Shown here: in pieces, positions 45,728-54,877 of the stretch
Position numbering within the stretch: position 1 is the first letter of the stretch
How the letters are laid out: each line of letters begins with the position of its first letter
Source of the DNA: Stutzerimonas stutzeri
GTDB lineage: Bacteria > Pseudomonadota > Gammaproteobacteria > Pseudomonadales > Pseudomonadaceae
Direction: 5' to 3'
Assembly: GCF_024448715.1 (NCBI RefSeq)
Contig: NZ_JAMOHZ010000001.1
Location: 186,001 to 250,000 of the forward strand
Length of the DNA stretch: 64,000 nt
The notes under the pieces: model-generated
Told to the model about the DNA's origin: nothing
The model's input: the letters and a program-made list of their open reading frames with translations, nothing else
Databases searched by the model: none
Program-made: the position numbers and the translations under genes

Positions 45728-46563
45728 CCGACGCCAAAATCCGCATTCAGCAGGTGGGTAAAACCTTCGTCAGTGACAAGCGAGAAATCGAAGCACTCCA
45801 GTCGGTCAGCCTGGATGTTCGCCCCAACGAGTTCGTCACGTTCGTAGGCGCCTCTGGTTGTGGCAAATCCACCCTGCTACGCATCATTGCCGGGCTTGAG
45901 ACGCTCAGCCGTGGCGAAATTCAGCTCGACGGCAAGGCCATCGACGGCCCGGGCGTCGACCGTGCCATGGTCTTTCAGCATTACAGCCTCTATCCATGGC
46001 TGACGGTGATGAAGAACATCAAGTTCTGCCGTCAGCTCAAGGTCATTTCCGACACCGTACGCGGCGATGGCGATGTCGAGACCGCCAGTGGCCGCGCCGA
46101 TGCACTGCTCAGCCTGATGGGCCTGACCAAGTTCGCCGATGCCTTCCCTAGCGAGCTTTCCGGCGGCATGCAGCAACGCGTAGCCATTGCCCGAGCGCTG
46201 ATGCCCAAGCCGGCCACGCTGCTGATGGATGAACCGTTCGGCGCCTTGGATGCTCAGACCCGCGAAGTGATGCATGACCTGATCCGCCATGTACACAAGC
46301 TGGAAAAAACCACCATCCTGTTCGTCACCCACGACGTTGAAGAAGCCATCTATCTTGGCGGTCGCGTCGTGTTGATGGCACCAAGGCCAGGGCGCATCGA
46401 TACCATTTATGATGTGCCGTTACCCGCTCAGCGAAACCAGGATATGAAGCTGTCGCCTGAGTTCACCGCGCTGAAACGCGAAATTCTCGGACGAATCCGG
46501 GAAACCTCCGGCATGCAGACCGATCTGGACCAACTGGCCAAGCTCACCGCTATCGCAGGCTAA
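45724..46563 (+). CDS. ABC transporter ATPase, second guanidine operon
   Basis: The protein has 279 residues with Walker A GASGCGKST, Q-loop VFQHYSLYPWL, signature LSGGMQQRVAIARAL, Walker B TLLMDEPFGALD and switch ILFVTHDVEEAI. It is a nitrate/sulfonate/taurine-type import ATPase. Its start overlaps the permease stop (ATGA); the operon ends here. A hairpin CAAACGC-GCGTTTG (46584-46604) follows 20 bases after the stop but lacks a T-run. Confidence 0.91.
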   Translation: MTDAKIRIQQVGKTFVSDKREIEALQSVSLDVRPNEFVTFVGASGCGKSTLLRIIAGLETLSRGEIQLDGKAIDGPGVDRAMVFQHYSLYPWLTVMKNIKFCRQLKVISDTVRGDGDVETASGRADALLSLMGLTKFADAFPSELSGGMQQRVAIARALMPKPATLLMDEPFGALDAQTREVMHDLIRHVHKLEKTTILFVTHDVEEAIYLGGRVVLMAPRPGRIDTIYDVPLPAQRNQDMKLSPEFTALKREILGRIRETSGMQTDLDQLAKLTAIAG

Positions 46564-46583
46564 AGCCTTGGACGCGCCGGGCT

Positions 46584-46604
46584 CAAACGCTGTACCTGCG
46601 TTTG
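46584..46604 (+). terminator. Hairpin after the second guanidine operon
   Basis: A perfect 7-bp stem (CAAACGC with GCGTTTG) and seven-base loop follow the last gene by 20 bases. There is no T-tract, so termination strength is uncertain. The rest of the 278-base convergent gap to 46842 holds no gene that I can support. Confidence 0.4.
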
Positions 46605-46841
46605 TCGCCTGGCTGGACACACCAAGTGCCTGGACTGCCGTAGAGCTGCTGCGCAGGCACGGTCACGGTATGGATAAGCAAGAGGCGGTTGGAAACCGCG
46701 CTCGAAGCTTGTCTCTGTGATCGGGTTCGGTGCGGACGATGCCAGGGCCGCACTGCCCGGGCACACGCAAGCAAGTCCGCTGCTGCACGAAGGCTCGCGA
46801 TGCGACAACACATCAACGAGACCTCTAGATGGTGCAGTGGG

Positions 46842-49800
46842 TCACCGCGGCATCATTCGCACGCCGGACAGTTCAGCCAGTGGTCGCGGCCGCCCGAGAT
46901 GGTAACCCTGTACATAATCAACACCGATCTGCTGCAAACATTCAAGGATGTCGGCCGACTCGACGAACTCCGCTACGGTCTTCAACCCCATCTCATGCCC
47001 GATGCTGTTGATTGATACAACCATGGCGCGTGCAATCGGGTCCCGGACGATGTCTCGAACAAAGCTGCCGTCAATCTTCAGGTAATCCACCGGCAGGGTT
47101 TTTAGGTAGCCGAACGACGACAGGCCGGAACCGAAATCATCCAGAGCGAAACTGCAGCCGGCTGCCTTCAGTCGCTCCATGAATGTCATGGCACGACTCA
47201 AATTGGCAATGGCGGCCGTTTCGGTGATTTCGAAGCACAGGCATTCAGTCGGAATATTGTGACGTTTGATTGCCGCCAGAATGAATTCGAGAAAGCTCTC
47301 CTCGCCCAGAGACATCGCCGAGAGGTTGATCGAATAATGACTCGGCGGCGTGTCGCTCTGTCGGCAGCGATCCCCGACCCATGCGAGGAAATTGCCCACT
47401 ACCCAGCGATCCACCGCAGGTGCCAGATCGTAGCGTTCGGCCGCCGGCATGAATGCGCCCGGCGGAATGATGCTGCCATCCTCCCCCTGCATACGCACCA
47501 GAACTTCGTAGCGCTGAACTCCGTCATCGCCCATGGCACAACGGATCGGCTGGACGAATAGGCGCAGATGGTCGCCGTCCAGTGCCTGCCGCAGCCGGTG
47601 GGTCCACTGCATCTCGCCTTTGCGCTCCATCAGCTTTTTATCGTCGGCCTGATAAACGTGGACTCGGTTACGGCCACCGTCCTTGGCCGCGTAGCACGCA
47701 CTGTCCGCCGCCCCGAGCAAGGGCCCTAGGGTTTTCACATGCTCATCCATGGCAACAAGGCCAATACTGGCGCCAATCGCGAAGCTCTTGCCCTCCCAGC
47801 TAAAGCGGAACTCGTCGACAGCGTGCCGAATGCCCTCGGCAATGATGACGGCCTGCTTCAGCGAGCAGCCGATAAACAAGATCCCGAACTCGTCGCCGCC
47901 AAGACGCGCCAGGATATCGGTGCTACGGACCCGAGATTTGAGCAGTTGCCCCAATTGACGCAACAGCTCGTCTCCCGCGGCATGTCCACAGGTGTCATTG
48001 ACTACCTTGAACTGGTCCAGATCCATATAACAAAGCACATGCTCGCCCCCGGACGGCTGCCGCAGGAGCATTTCGATCTGAAGCTCGAAAGCCGAGCGAT
48101 TCACCAAGCCAGTCAGGTTGTCGTGATTCGCCTGGAACGACAGCTTGCGCGCCAATTGACGCGGGATCGTGACGTCCCGAAAGGTTAATACAGTGCCGAT
48201 GATCGTCCCGCTCGAATCACGTATGGGTGCGACAGCATCCTGGACCACGACCTGCGTGCCATCGCGACGATGCAGCACCCCGGCAGGCCGGTCGCCGATT
48301 CCCTGATTGTCACTACGGCGCCGAAGCAAGGGCCCCATGGGATCCGGCAGCGGTGCACCACTGTTTTCGTCTAACAGGCAATACACACTCGCCAGCTTCA
48401 GGCCCTGGGCTTCGTGCTGACGCCACCCAGTCAGTTTCTCCGCGCTGGGGTTGAGGTAGCGCACGTGGCCAGTCCGGCTTGTCGTGATTACGCCGTCACC
48501 TATTGAGGCAAGGGTCACTTGAGCGAGCATTTTCTCGGCAAAAAGCTGCTCTTCTATACGACGCCGTTCAGTAACGTCGCGCACCGTACAGACGTAAACG
48601 TCCTCGGACGTGCCGCCTTGGCTAGCGGTCAATTCTGCCGCGAAGAGCTCGCCGTTTCGTCCGTGCAGCATCAATTCACATTTCGTCTCGCCGCCAGGCT
48701 GAGGAAACAGCTCGCCCTTCCAACTGGCCCCTTCTGCCACGAATCGGTGGAATGGCTGGCCAACGATGCGCTCCGCAGTCATGCCGAACAGCCGCTCGGC
48801 ACCCGGGTTGCAGCTGGTCAGCACACCATCCGGGCTATAGGTAACGATGCCGTCGCGAATATCCCGGACGATCATCTGGGTCTTCGCTACAGCGCTATGC
48901 AACGCGCGAATCACCTTGTTGTATTGCGCTGCGATCTGCCCGACTTCAGTAAAGGGTTCGACCTCGACCTCGCGCTGGAACTCGCCCTTGCGCTGATGCT
49001 CGGCCATGGCGTCGAGCAGCTCGATCAGCTCAGTACGGGCGCCATGTTCACTGACATTAAGGCCGATGCGCTCATCCTCCGGATCTACCCGCATCGGGAA
49101 ATAACGGTTGATTGTGCGCAACAGCAAATAGGTCAGGCCGAATGCCCAGAGCCCACACACCAATATGCCTTCGAGCTGAGTTACCAACTGTTCTACCCGG
49201 CTCTGTCCGGTTCCGAGCAAGGCTGAATCACCAAAGATTGCAACCGCGACGGTGCCCCAAAGCCCTGCCGCCAGGTGCACAGGAACGGCGCCTACCGCAT
49301 CGTCGATGTTGCAGCGCAGCAATAACCGATCAGCCAGCCACATTGCCAAGGCACCGCCCGCACCAATGATCAGTGAATCAGCAATGCTGACGGCGTGAGC
49401 GCTGGCGGTGATTGCGACCAATCCTGCGAGCATGCCGTTGAGCGGAAGCACCGGTTCTATATAGCCGAGGCGCAACCAGGAAACCGCCATCGCCATCGCA
49501 AGCCCTGCCATACCTGCAATCACCGTGTTTACGACGATGCCAGGAACCCGCATGTCGAACGCCAGCGTGCTGCCTCCGTTGAAGCCGAACCAGCCGAACA
49601 GGAGCAGCAGCCCGCCGAGCATCGCCAATGGCAGATTCGATCCGGGCATGGTCTGGCGTTGGTGAGAACCGTCGAAGCGCCCGGAACGCGGTCCGATAAC
49701 CATGATCGCTGCCAATGCAATCCAGCCACCGACACTATGTACGACGGTGGAACCGGCGAAATCGACGAAGCCACGTTGCGCAAGCCAGCCCTCCCCTTCA

Positions 49801-50234
49801 CGCAACGCACCGCCCCAGGCCCAGTGGCCGAACAATGGATAGATCAAACCGGCCGAAATCGCCGCGACGACCAGGTATGAGCTGAAGCGCATACGTTCGG
49901 CCGCAGCGCCAGAGACAATGGTTGCAGCGGTCGTACAAAACATTGCCTGGAACAGAAAGAACGCAAGCGGCCAGCTGTCGTTGATAGCGAAATCCACCAT
50001 GAACAGCCCTGAGCCCATCAGGCCATTCTCGCTGCTACCAAACATCAAGGCGAAGCCGAAACACCAGTAGAGCAACAGAGCGATGCACATATCCGCCATG
50101 TTCTTGGTGGCTACATTTATGGCGTTTTTGCTACGGGTAAGACCTGCCTCCAGACACAGGAAGCCGATCTGCATGTTAAAGACCAGACCCGCACAGAGTA
50201 CTAGCCAGAGGATATCGGTAGATGTTGTTTGCAT
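46842..50234 (-). CDS. Ammonium transporter fused to PAS-PAS-GGDEF-EAL
   Basis: The ATG at 50234 (MQTTSTDILWLVLCAGLVFN, after GAAGG) gives 1130 residues. Residues 1 to about 400 form an Amt domain with eleven predicted helices and both pore histidines (FAGSTVVHSVGGW and VGAVPVHLAAGLWG). A HAMP-like linker (FTEVGQIAAQYNKVIRAL) follows. Two PAS domains come next, then a diguanylate-cyclase domain with intact GGDEF (ARLGGDEFGILF) and a phosphodiesterase domain with EVL in place of EAL (YEVLVRM), DDFGSG and TVAEFVE. It would couple ammonium at the membrane to c-di-GMP level. The nitrogen-releasing guanidine operon next door suits such a sensor. Confidence 0.92.
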   Translation of the reverse strand: MQTTSTDILWLVLCAGLVFNMQIGFLCLEAGLTRSKNAINVATKNMADMCIALLLYWCFGFALMFGSSENGLMGSGLFMVDFAINDSWPLAFFLFQAMFCTTAATIVSGAAAERMRFSSYLVVAAISAGLIYPLFGHWAWGGALREGEGWLAQRGFVDFAGSTVVHSVGGWIALAAIMVIGPRSGRFDGSHQRQTMPGSNLPLAMLGGLLLLFGWFGFNGGSTLAFDMRVPGIVVNTVIAGMAGLAMAMAVSWLRLGYIEPVLPLNGMLAGLVAITASAHAVSIADSLIIGAGGALAMWLADRLLLRCNIDDAVGAVPVHLAAGLWGTVAVAIFGDSALLGTGQSRVEQLVTQLEGILVCGLWAFGLTYLLLRTINRYFPMRVDPEDERIGLNVSEHGARTELIELLDAMAEHQRKGEFQREVEVEPFTEVGQIAAQYNKVIRALHSAVAKTQMIVRDIRDGIVTYSPDGVLTSCNPGAERLFGMTAERIVGQPFHRFVAEGASWKGELFPQPGGETKCELMLHGRNGELFAAELTASQGGTSEDVYVCTVRDVTERRRIEEQLFAEKMLAQVTLASIGDGVITTSRTGHVRYLNPSAEKLTGWRQHEAQGLKLASVYCLLDENSGAPLPDPMGPLLRRRSDNQGIGDRPAGVLHRRDGTQVVVQDAVAPIRDSSGTIIGTVLTFRDVTIPRQLARKLSFQANHDNLTGLVNRSAFELQIEMLLRQPSGGEHVLCYMDLDQFKVVNDTCGHAAGDELLRQLGQLLKSRVRSTDILARLGGDEFGILFIGCSLKQAVIIAEGIRHAVDEFRFSWEGKSFAIGASIGLVAMDEHVKTLGPLLGAADSACYAAKDGGRNRVHVYQADDKKLMERKGEMQWTHRLRQALDGDHLRLFVQPIRCAMGDDGVQRYEVLVRMQGEDGSIIPPGAFMPAAERYDLAPAVDRWVVGNFLAWVGDRCRQSDTPPSHYSINLSAMSLGEESFLEFILAAIKRHNIPTECLCFEITETAAIANLSRAMTFMERLKAAGCSFALDDFGSGLSSFGYLKTLPVDYLKIDGSFVRDIVRDPIARAMVVSINSIGHEMGLKTVAEFVESADILECLQQIGVDYVQGYHLGRPRPLAELSGVRMMPR

Positions 50235-50380
50235 AAGCGCCTTCACAGACCGAAGAGTTCCGCTTGCGCGGGTCGATAGCACAGCACGCTGTACATGATG
50301 GCTGCATGCTAGTAGCGAGATTCATGCCATGACAGGAGCGCAAAGGCGGGCGTTTGAGCAACGTCTGAGCGACTCACCAA

Positions 50381-51442
50381 TCAGAAGCGGCATTGCTCGT
50401 CCGGTTCGGACGTTTTTCGCTCTGTTAACAGCAAATCCCGCATCGCGGTGAACACTTGCTTCATCGCCAGCGGGGTGCGCCCCGGTCCGCCAGCGCAATG
50501 GCCCCAATCCGATACCAGCACGCGTAGCTCGGCGTTCGGCATCAACGACGCCTCGTAATGTGCATCCTCGACGGTAAAGTACTGGTCGGTGCTGCTCGGC
50601 ATTATGATGGCTCGCGCCGTCAAACTAGAAAGTGCTGTCTCCCCATTAGCGAAACCCGGCAGGGTTGCCGGGTCAGCGGATTGCCAGGTGTTCAGCACAC
50701 AAAGCAGATCATTGGCGTCCTGCAGCTCGTGATCGTCTTCCCAGTATTCAAGCAATGCTTCGAGTCGATCGAAGCCCAGCTCCCGCCAGTGCTCGTTGCG
50801 AAAGAAAGCTGATGAATATGCCCAGCCTGCATAAGCACGGCCGAATGCACGCAGCCCGCGCTCTGGGGGCGAACTGTAGCGACCATCCTGCCAGGCCGAA
50901 TCGGCGCACAGCGCAGCTTTGACGCCTTCGAGAAAAACGAAATTGTGCGGCCAGCAACGCGCTGTGCAACAAAACGGCAGAATGCGTTGCACCTTTTCGG
51001 GGTAGAGCATCCCCCAATACAGCGCCTGCATCCCGCCCATGGACCAGCCGGTCACGAGCGCCAACTGCCAATCCGGGCCAAACATCTGGTCGAGCAGTCG
51101 CTTCTGCGCACGCACGTTATCCGCCAGGCTGACTCGTGGAAAGTCCGCTCCGCCCTGCCCTTTAGTTGTATTACTGGGGGAGCTGGACCAGCCGGCCCCG
51201 AACAGATTGGTCAGCACCACGCAATACTCACCGCCAGCCAGGGGACTCCCTGCACTAAGTAAGGGCAAACTGCCCCAATGCGAACCACCGTAGTAGCTGG
51301 GAATCAGCACAATGTTATTTTTCAGTGCATTCGACGCGCCCACCACTTGATAGCAGAGCCGCGCTTGGCGCAGTACTTGACCGCAGTCGAGCGTCATGTC
51401 ACCCAGCTCGGCGAATTCTTTTTTCTGTTCGACTTCAGTCAC
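50381..51442 (-). CDS. Homoserine O-acetyltransferase-like alpha/beta hydrolase
   Basis: I chose the GTG at 51442, six bases after GGAGCG; the frame opens at 51547, overlapping the divergent gene's promoter. The 353-residue protein has the MetX-like fold: nucleophile GWSMGGMQALYWG, acid STDQYFTVED, and base His in SDWGHCAGGPG, with the oxyanion region IPSYYGGSHWG. Members acetylate homoserine or hydrolyse esters and amides. Located 146 bases upstream of the Amt-fusion gene on the same strand, it may be co-transcribed with it. Substrate unknown. Confidence 0.8.
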   Translation of the reverse strand: MTEVEQKKEFAELGDMTLDCGQVLRQARLCYQVVGASNALKNNIVLIPSYYGGSHWGSLPLLSAGSPLAGGEYCVVLTNLFGAGWSSSPSNTTKGQGGADFPRVSLADNVRAQKRLLDQMFGPDWQLALVTGWSMGGMQALYWGMLYPEKVQRILPFCCTARCWPHNFVFLEGVKAALCADSAWQDGRYSSPPERGLRAFGRAYAGWAYSSAFFRNEHWRELGFDRLEALLEYWEDDHELQDANDLLCVLNTWQSADPATLPGFANGETALSSLTARAIIMPSSTDQYFTVEDAHYEASLMPNAELRVLVSDWGHCAGGPGRTPLAMKQVFTAMRDLLLTERKTSEPDEQCRF

Positions 51443-51582
51443 TTGCGGCGCTCCAAAGCGGGGTTCGTGTGGGTTTGGGAAGGCTGTGACGTCAGAACTA
51501 TACACACTGGCATGTATATTGGATGAAGGATTCGTGCCACAGCGCACGACGCTGGCTCGAATTCAGCAAGGGATTTCCCATC
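51443..51582. promoter_or_regulatory. Divergent promoter region with a 20-base palindrome
   Basis: At 51499-51518 lies TATACA-N8-TGTATA, a dyad typical of operators for GntR- or TetR-type regulators. It sits 60-80 bases before both divergent starts (51442 and 51583). The two genes could share one repressor. Confidence 0.45.
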
Positions 51583-52947
51583 ATGACCACATTTCCGCTT
51601 TCCCAGATCGACGAACTCAAACAGCGCCTGCTGGACCAGGGCGTGAAGTACGCCATGGCCAGCTACGTGGACATGCATGGCGTGATCAAAGGCAAGTTCG
51701 TGCCGCTGGCACACCTTGGCCAGATGCTGCGTGGCTCCGAGCTGTATACCGGCGCCGCGCTGGATGGCGTGCCGCAGCAGATCAGTGACAACGAGGTTGC
51801 GGCGATGCCGGATCCAGCCAGTGCGACTCAGTGCAGCTGGAACCGCAGCCTGGCCTGGTTTGCCAGCGACCTGTACTTGGACGGCAAGCCGTTCGACGCC
51901 TGTTCACGAGGCATTCTGAAGCGCCAAACCGAAGCCGCTGCGGCAATGGGTTACAGCTTCAATCTAGGCATCGAAACCGAATTCTTCATTTATAAGGACA
52001 CAGCGGACGGCGGATTTGCCCCGCTCAGCGACCGCGACACCGCGGCCAAGCCCTGCTACGACCCGCGTCTGCTGATGGACAACCTGCCGGTGATCGATGA
52101 GCTGGTGGAAGCCATGAACGAGATGGGCTGGGGCGTCTATTCCTTCGACCACGAAGACGCCAACGGCCAGTTCGAAACCGACTTCAGATACGCCGACGCG
52201 CTGACCATGGCCGACCGCTTCGTGTTCTTCCGCATGATGGCCAACGAGATCGCCCGCAAGCACGGCGCCTTCGCCACCTTCATGCCCAAGCCCTCGGCGC
52301 AGCGCACCGGCAGCGGCGCGCACTACAACATGTCCCTGGCGGATCTGGGCTCGGGCAAGAACCTCTTCGAGGTCGACGGTGATGACCCGCACGGCTGCGG
52401 CGTTACCCCGCTCGCCTATCACTTCATCGCCGGCGTGCTGAAGCATGCCAAGGCGATCTGCGCGGTCATCGCACCGACCGTCAACAGTTACAAGCGGCTG
52501 ATCCGCAAGGGCGCCATGTCCGGCTCGACCTGGGCACCGGTATTTGTCTGCTACGGCAACAACAACCGCACCAACATGCTGCGCATCCCGTCCCAGGGTG
52601 CGAGGGTCGAGTGCCGCGCGGCGGATATTGGCTGCAATCCCTATCTCGGCGCCGCGATGATTCTCGCCGCAGGGCTGGAAGGCATTCGCGACAGGCTCGA
52701 ACCGGGCCACCCACACCGCGAGAACATGTACGACTACAGCGAGAAGGACGTCGCCGCGATGGGCATCGAAACGCTGCCGCGCACCCTTTCCGAAGCGATT
52801 GATGCATTCGAGTCCGACCCGCTGTCGCGTCAGGTGTTTGGCGACGCGATGTACCAGGCCTTCGTCGACTACAAGCGTGACGAATGGAATGCCTACCACA
52901 CCCATGTTTCCGACTGGGAAATCCAGCGCTACTTGAAATTCTTCTGA
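51583..52947 (+). CDS. glnT: Type III glutamine synthetase-like glutamate-amine ligase (GlnT)
   Basis: The ATG at 51583 (MTTFPLSQIDELKQRLLDQG) gives 454 residues; the frame opens at 51523. The glutamine-synthetase catalytic fold is present: FNLGIETEFFIY, the DHEDANGQFE metal-binding region, FATFMPKPSAQRTGSGAHYN, and PTVNSYKRLIRKGAMSGSTW. It belongs to the group that includes GlnT and gamma-glutamylmethylamide synthetase, which can use methylamine as well as ammonia. Next to guanidine genes it may capture ammonia or an alkylamine released in the pathway. The binding-protein gene follows after 21 bases. Confidence 0.9.
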   Translation: MTTFPLSQIDELKQRLLDQGVKYAMASYVDMHGVIKGKFVPLAHLGQMLRGSELYTGAALDGVPQQISDNEVAAMPDPASATQCSWNRSLAWFASDLYLDGKPFDACSRGILKRQTEAAAAMGYSFNLGIETEFFIYKDTADGGFAPLSDRDTAAKPCYDPRLLMDNLPVIDELVEAMNEMGWGVYSFDHEDANGQFETDFRYADALTMADRFVFFRMMANEIARKHGAFATFMPKPSAQRTGSGAHYNMSLADLGSGKNLFEVDGDDPHGCGVTPLAYHFIAGVLKHAKAICAVIAPTVNSYKRLIRKGAMSGSTWAPVFVCYGNNNRTNMLRIPSQGARVECRAADIGCNPYLGAAMILAAGLEGIRDRLEPGHPHRENMYDYSEKDVAAMGIETLPRTLSEAIDAFESDPLSRQVFGDAMYQAFVDYKRDEWNAYHTHVSDWEIQRYLKFF

Positions 52948-52968
52948 TCGATGAAAAGGAGATTCACC

Positions 52969-54042
52969 ATGCAAACAAACACCTTCAAGCGAGCGCTTTG
53001 CGCTGGCGCGGTCATTTTTGCTGCCCTGAGCCCCTTAACCGCACAGGCTGAAACTAAAAAGTCGTTCGATATCGCCTGGACCATCTATGCCGGCTGGATG
53101 CCGTGGAAGTACGCCGACGAGTCGGGAATCATGAAGAAGTGGGCCGATAAGTACGGGATCGAGGTGAACATTACCCAGGTAAACGACTACGTCGAATCCA
53201 TCAATCAGTACACTGCAGGCCAGTTTGACGGTGTGGTCGCCACCAGCATGGACGCCCTCTCGATCCCCGCCGCAGGAGGCGTCGACACCACCGCGCTGAT
53301 CGTGGGCGACTACTCCAACGGCAACGACGGCATGGTGATGAAGGACAGCGCCGATCTGAATAGCCTCAAAGATCAGCAGATTCATCTGGTTGAACTCTCG
53401 GTCTCTCATTACCTGCTTGCCCAGGCGCTGGACAGTGTGGGCATGAGCGAACGCGACGTCCAGGTCGTGAACACCTCCGATGCCGATCTGGTAGCTGCCT
53501 TCAACACCGAGGATGTGCGCAACGTCGTGACGTGGAACCCGCTACTGGATGAAGTGGCTGGCATGCCCGGCGCGCACAAAACGTTCGATTCCAGCCAAAT
53601 CCCCGGACATATCAAGGACCTGACCATCGTCAACAGCGAAACCCTGGCCGACAATCCTGATTTTGGCAAAGCCGTGGTCGGCGCCTGGTACGAGGTCATG
53701 GGCATTCTGGAGAGCGACACCGAGAAAGGCGCCAAGGCCCGCGCTATGCTGGGTCAGGCTTCAGGTACCGATCAAGCCGGATACGAAAGCCAGCTCAAGG
53801 GCATGAAGATGTTCTGGAAGCCGGCCGACTCGCTGGCATTCATTGAAAGTGACGAGGCGTATAAGGCGATGGACAGCGTTCGCCAATTTTCTTTCGATCA
53901 CGGACTGCTCGGCGACGGCGCCGACTCGGTGGTTTTCATCGGTATTGAGATGCCGGGAGACAAGTTGCTGGGATCGGACGCGAACGTCAAACTGCACTTC
54001 GATACCACCTTCATGCAGATGGCCGCTGACGGAAAGCTTTGA
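52969..54042 (+). CDS. ABC binding protein of the urea/guanidine carboxylase region type
   Basis: The start is the ATG at 52969 after AAGGAGATTCACC, not the one at 52951 (which is upstream of the ribosome site); 357 residues result. A signal peptide ends near LTAQA-ETKK. It matches the periplasmic binding proteins usually encoded beside urea/guanidine carboxylases (FDIAWTIYAGWMPWKYADES, VNDYVESINQYTAGQFDGVV, VFIGIEMPGDKLLGSDANVK). The region-2 operon lacks such a gene, so this one probably serves the permease at 27782 although it is 25 kb away and paired with glnT. No riboswitch precedes it. Confidence 0.88.
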   Translation: MQTNTFKRALCAGAVIFAALSPLTAQAETKKSFDIAWTIYAGWMPWKYADESGIMKKWADKYGIEVNITQVNDYVESINQYTAGQFDGVVATSMDALSIPAAGGVDTTALIVGDYSNGNDGMVMKDSADLNSLKDQQIHLVELSVSHYLLAQALDSVGMSERDVQVVNTSDADLVAAFNTEDVRNVVTWNPLLDEVAGMPGAHKTFDSSQIPGHIKDLTIVNSETLADNPDFGKAVVGAWYEVMGILESDTEKGAKARAMLGQASGTDQAGYESQLKGMKMFWKPADSLAFIESDEAYKAMDSVRQFSFDHGLLGDGADSVVFIGIEMPGDKLLGSDANVKLHFDTTFMQMAADGKL

Positions 54043-54143
54043 CCCGACCCGCTCTTTGTCCAGGAAAATAAGTACCCATAGCGCCCCGGACGGGTTATCC
54101 ACCGGGGCGCTATAAGCTCGGCACGAGCGCTTGAACCAATTTC

Positions 54144-54209
54144 CGTAGGGCCGAATTTATTCGGCCGCAACCGATGCCTGTCTGCCGGCCGAATAAATTC
54201 GGCCCTACG
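54144..54209. repeat. Inverted repeat element, GGCCGAATAAATTCGG family
   Basis: Two 23-base arms, at 54144-54166 and 54187-54209, are inverted copies of GGCCGAATAAATTCGGCCCTACG. A single variant copy lies at 55374-55396 (GGTCGAATAAATTCGACC). The set looks like a short repetitive extragenic element between binding-protein and TetR genes. Confidence 0.8.
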
Positions 54210-54265
54210 ATTCAAGCTTGCACGGTAGACCGAAACCGATTTCGCTTACCTGACCGACCACGACC

Positions 54266-54877
54266 ATGCGCCGTACCAAAGAAGATGCCGAACAGACCCG
54301 CCTGAAGATCATCGCCGCGGCCTTGGCGCTGTTCAGCAAGAACGGCTACTCCAACACGACGCTAGCCATGATCGCCGATGCGGCGGGCTTCAGCCGCGGA
54401 CCGATTTACTGGCATTTCAAGAACAAGGACGAGCTGTATCAAGCGGTACTGGGATTTTCCCAAGAGCCGCTGGAACAGCTGATCGAACAATGCCGCGGCA
54501 TGACGGAGCAGCCGCTGGTTGCGATTGAACACTTCATCAGCGAATGGTTTCGCCTGCTCCTGGAAAACCGCTGGCATCGGCAATCATTCGAGATTCTGCT
54601 GAATAAGACGGAATTGACCGGTCAGATGGCTGACACCATCAAGCGCGAACGCAAGCTCACCCGCAATATTGTGCAGTTGCTTCAGCAGCTGATCGAGGCA
54701 TGCGATGACGGGTTCGCTGAAACAGCCGAGCCGCGCGCGCTCTTTGTCTATTCCAGCCTTATGGGGATCACCCACAGCTGGCTGTTCTCGCCGCGCCTGT
54801 TTCGGCTGAAGGATCGCCAGCACCTGTTTACCAAACAGCTTCTGGCGTCGCTTGAATCCAGGCACTTAGGTCGTTAG
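54266..54877 (+). CDS. TetR-family transcriptional regulator (AcrR/TtgR-like)
   Basis: The protein has 203 residues. The N-terminal TetR domain reads MRRTKEDAEQTRLKIIAAAL, with FSKNGYSNTTLAMIADAAGF and SRGPIYWHFKNKDELYQAVL, as in the repressors of efflux pumps such as AcrR and TtgR. No efflux genes adjoin it. Its stop overlaps the convergent VOC gene by 12 bases. Possible targets are the glnT operon or distant genes; I cannot tell. Confidence 0.88.
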   Translation: MRRTKEDAEQTRLKIIAAALALFSKNGYSNTTLAMIADAAGFSRGPIYWHFKNKDELYQAVLGFSQEPLEQLIEQCRGMTEQPLVAIEHFISEWFRLLLENRWHRQSFEILLNKTELTGQMADTIKRERKLTRNIVQLLQQLIEACDDGFAETAEPRALFVYSSLMGITHSWLFSPRLFRLKDRQHLFTKQLLASLESRHLGR

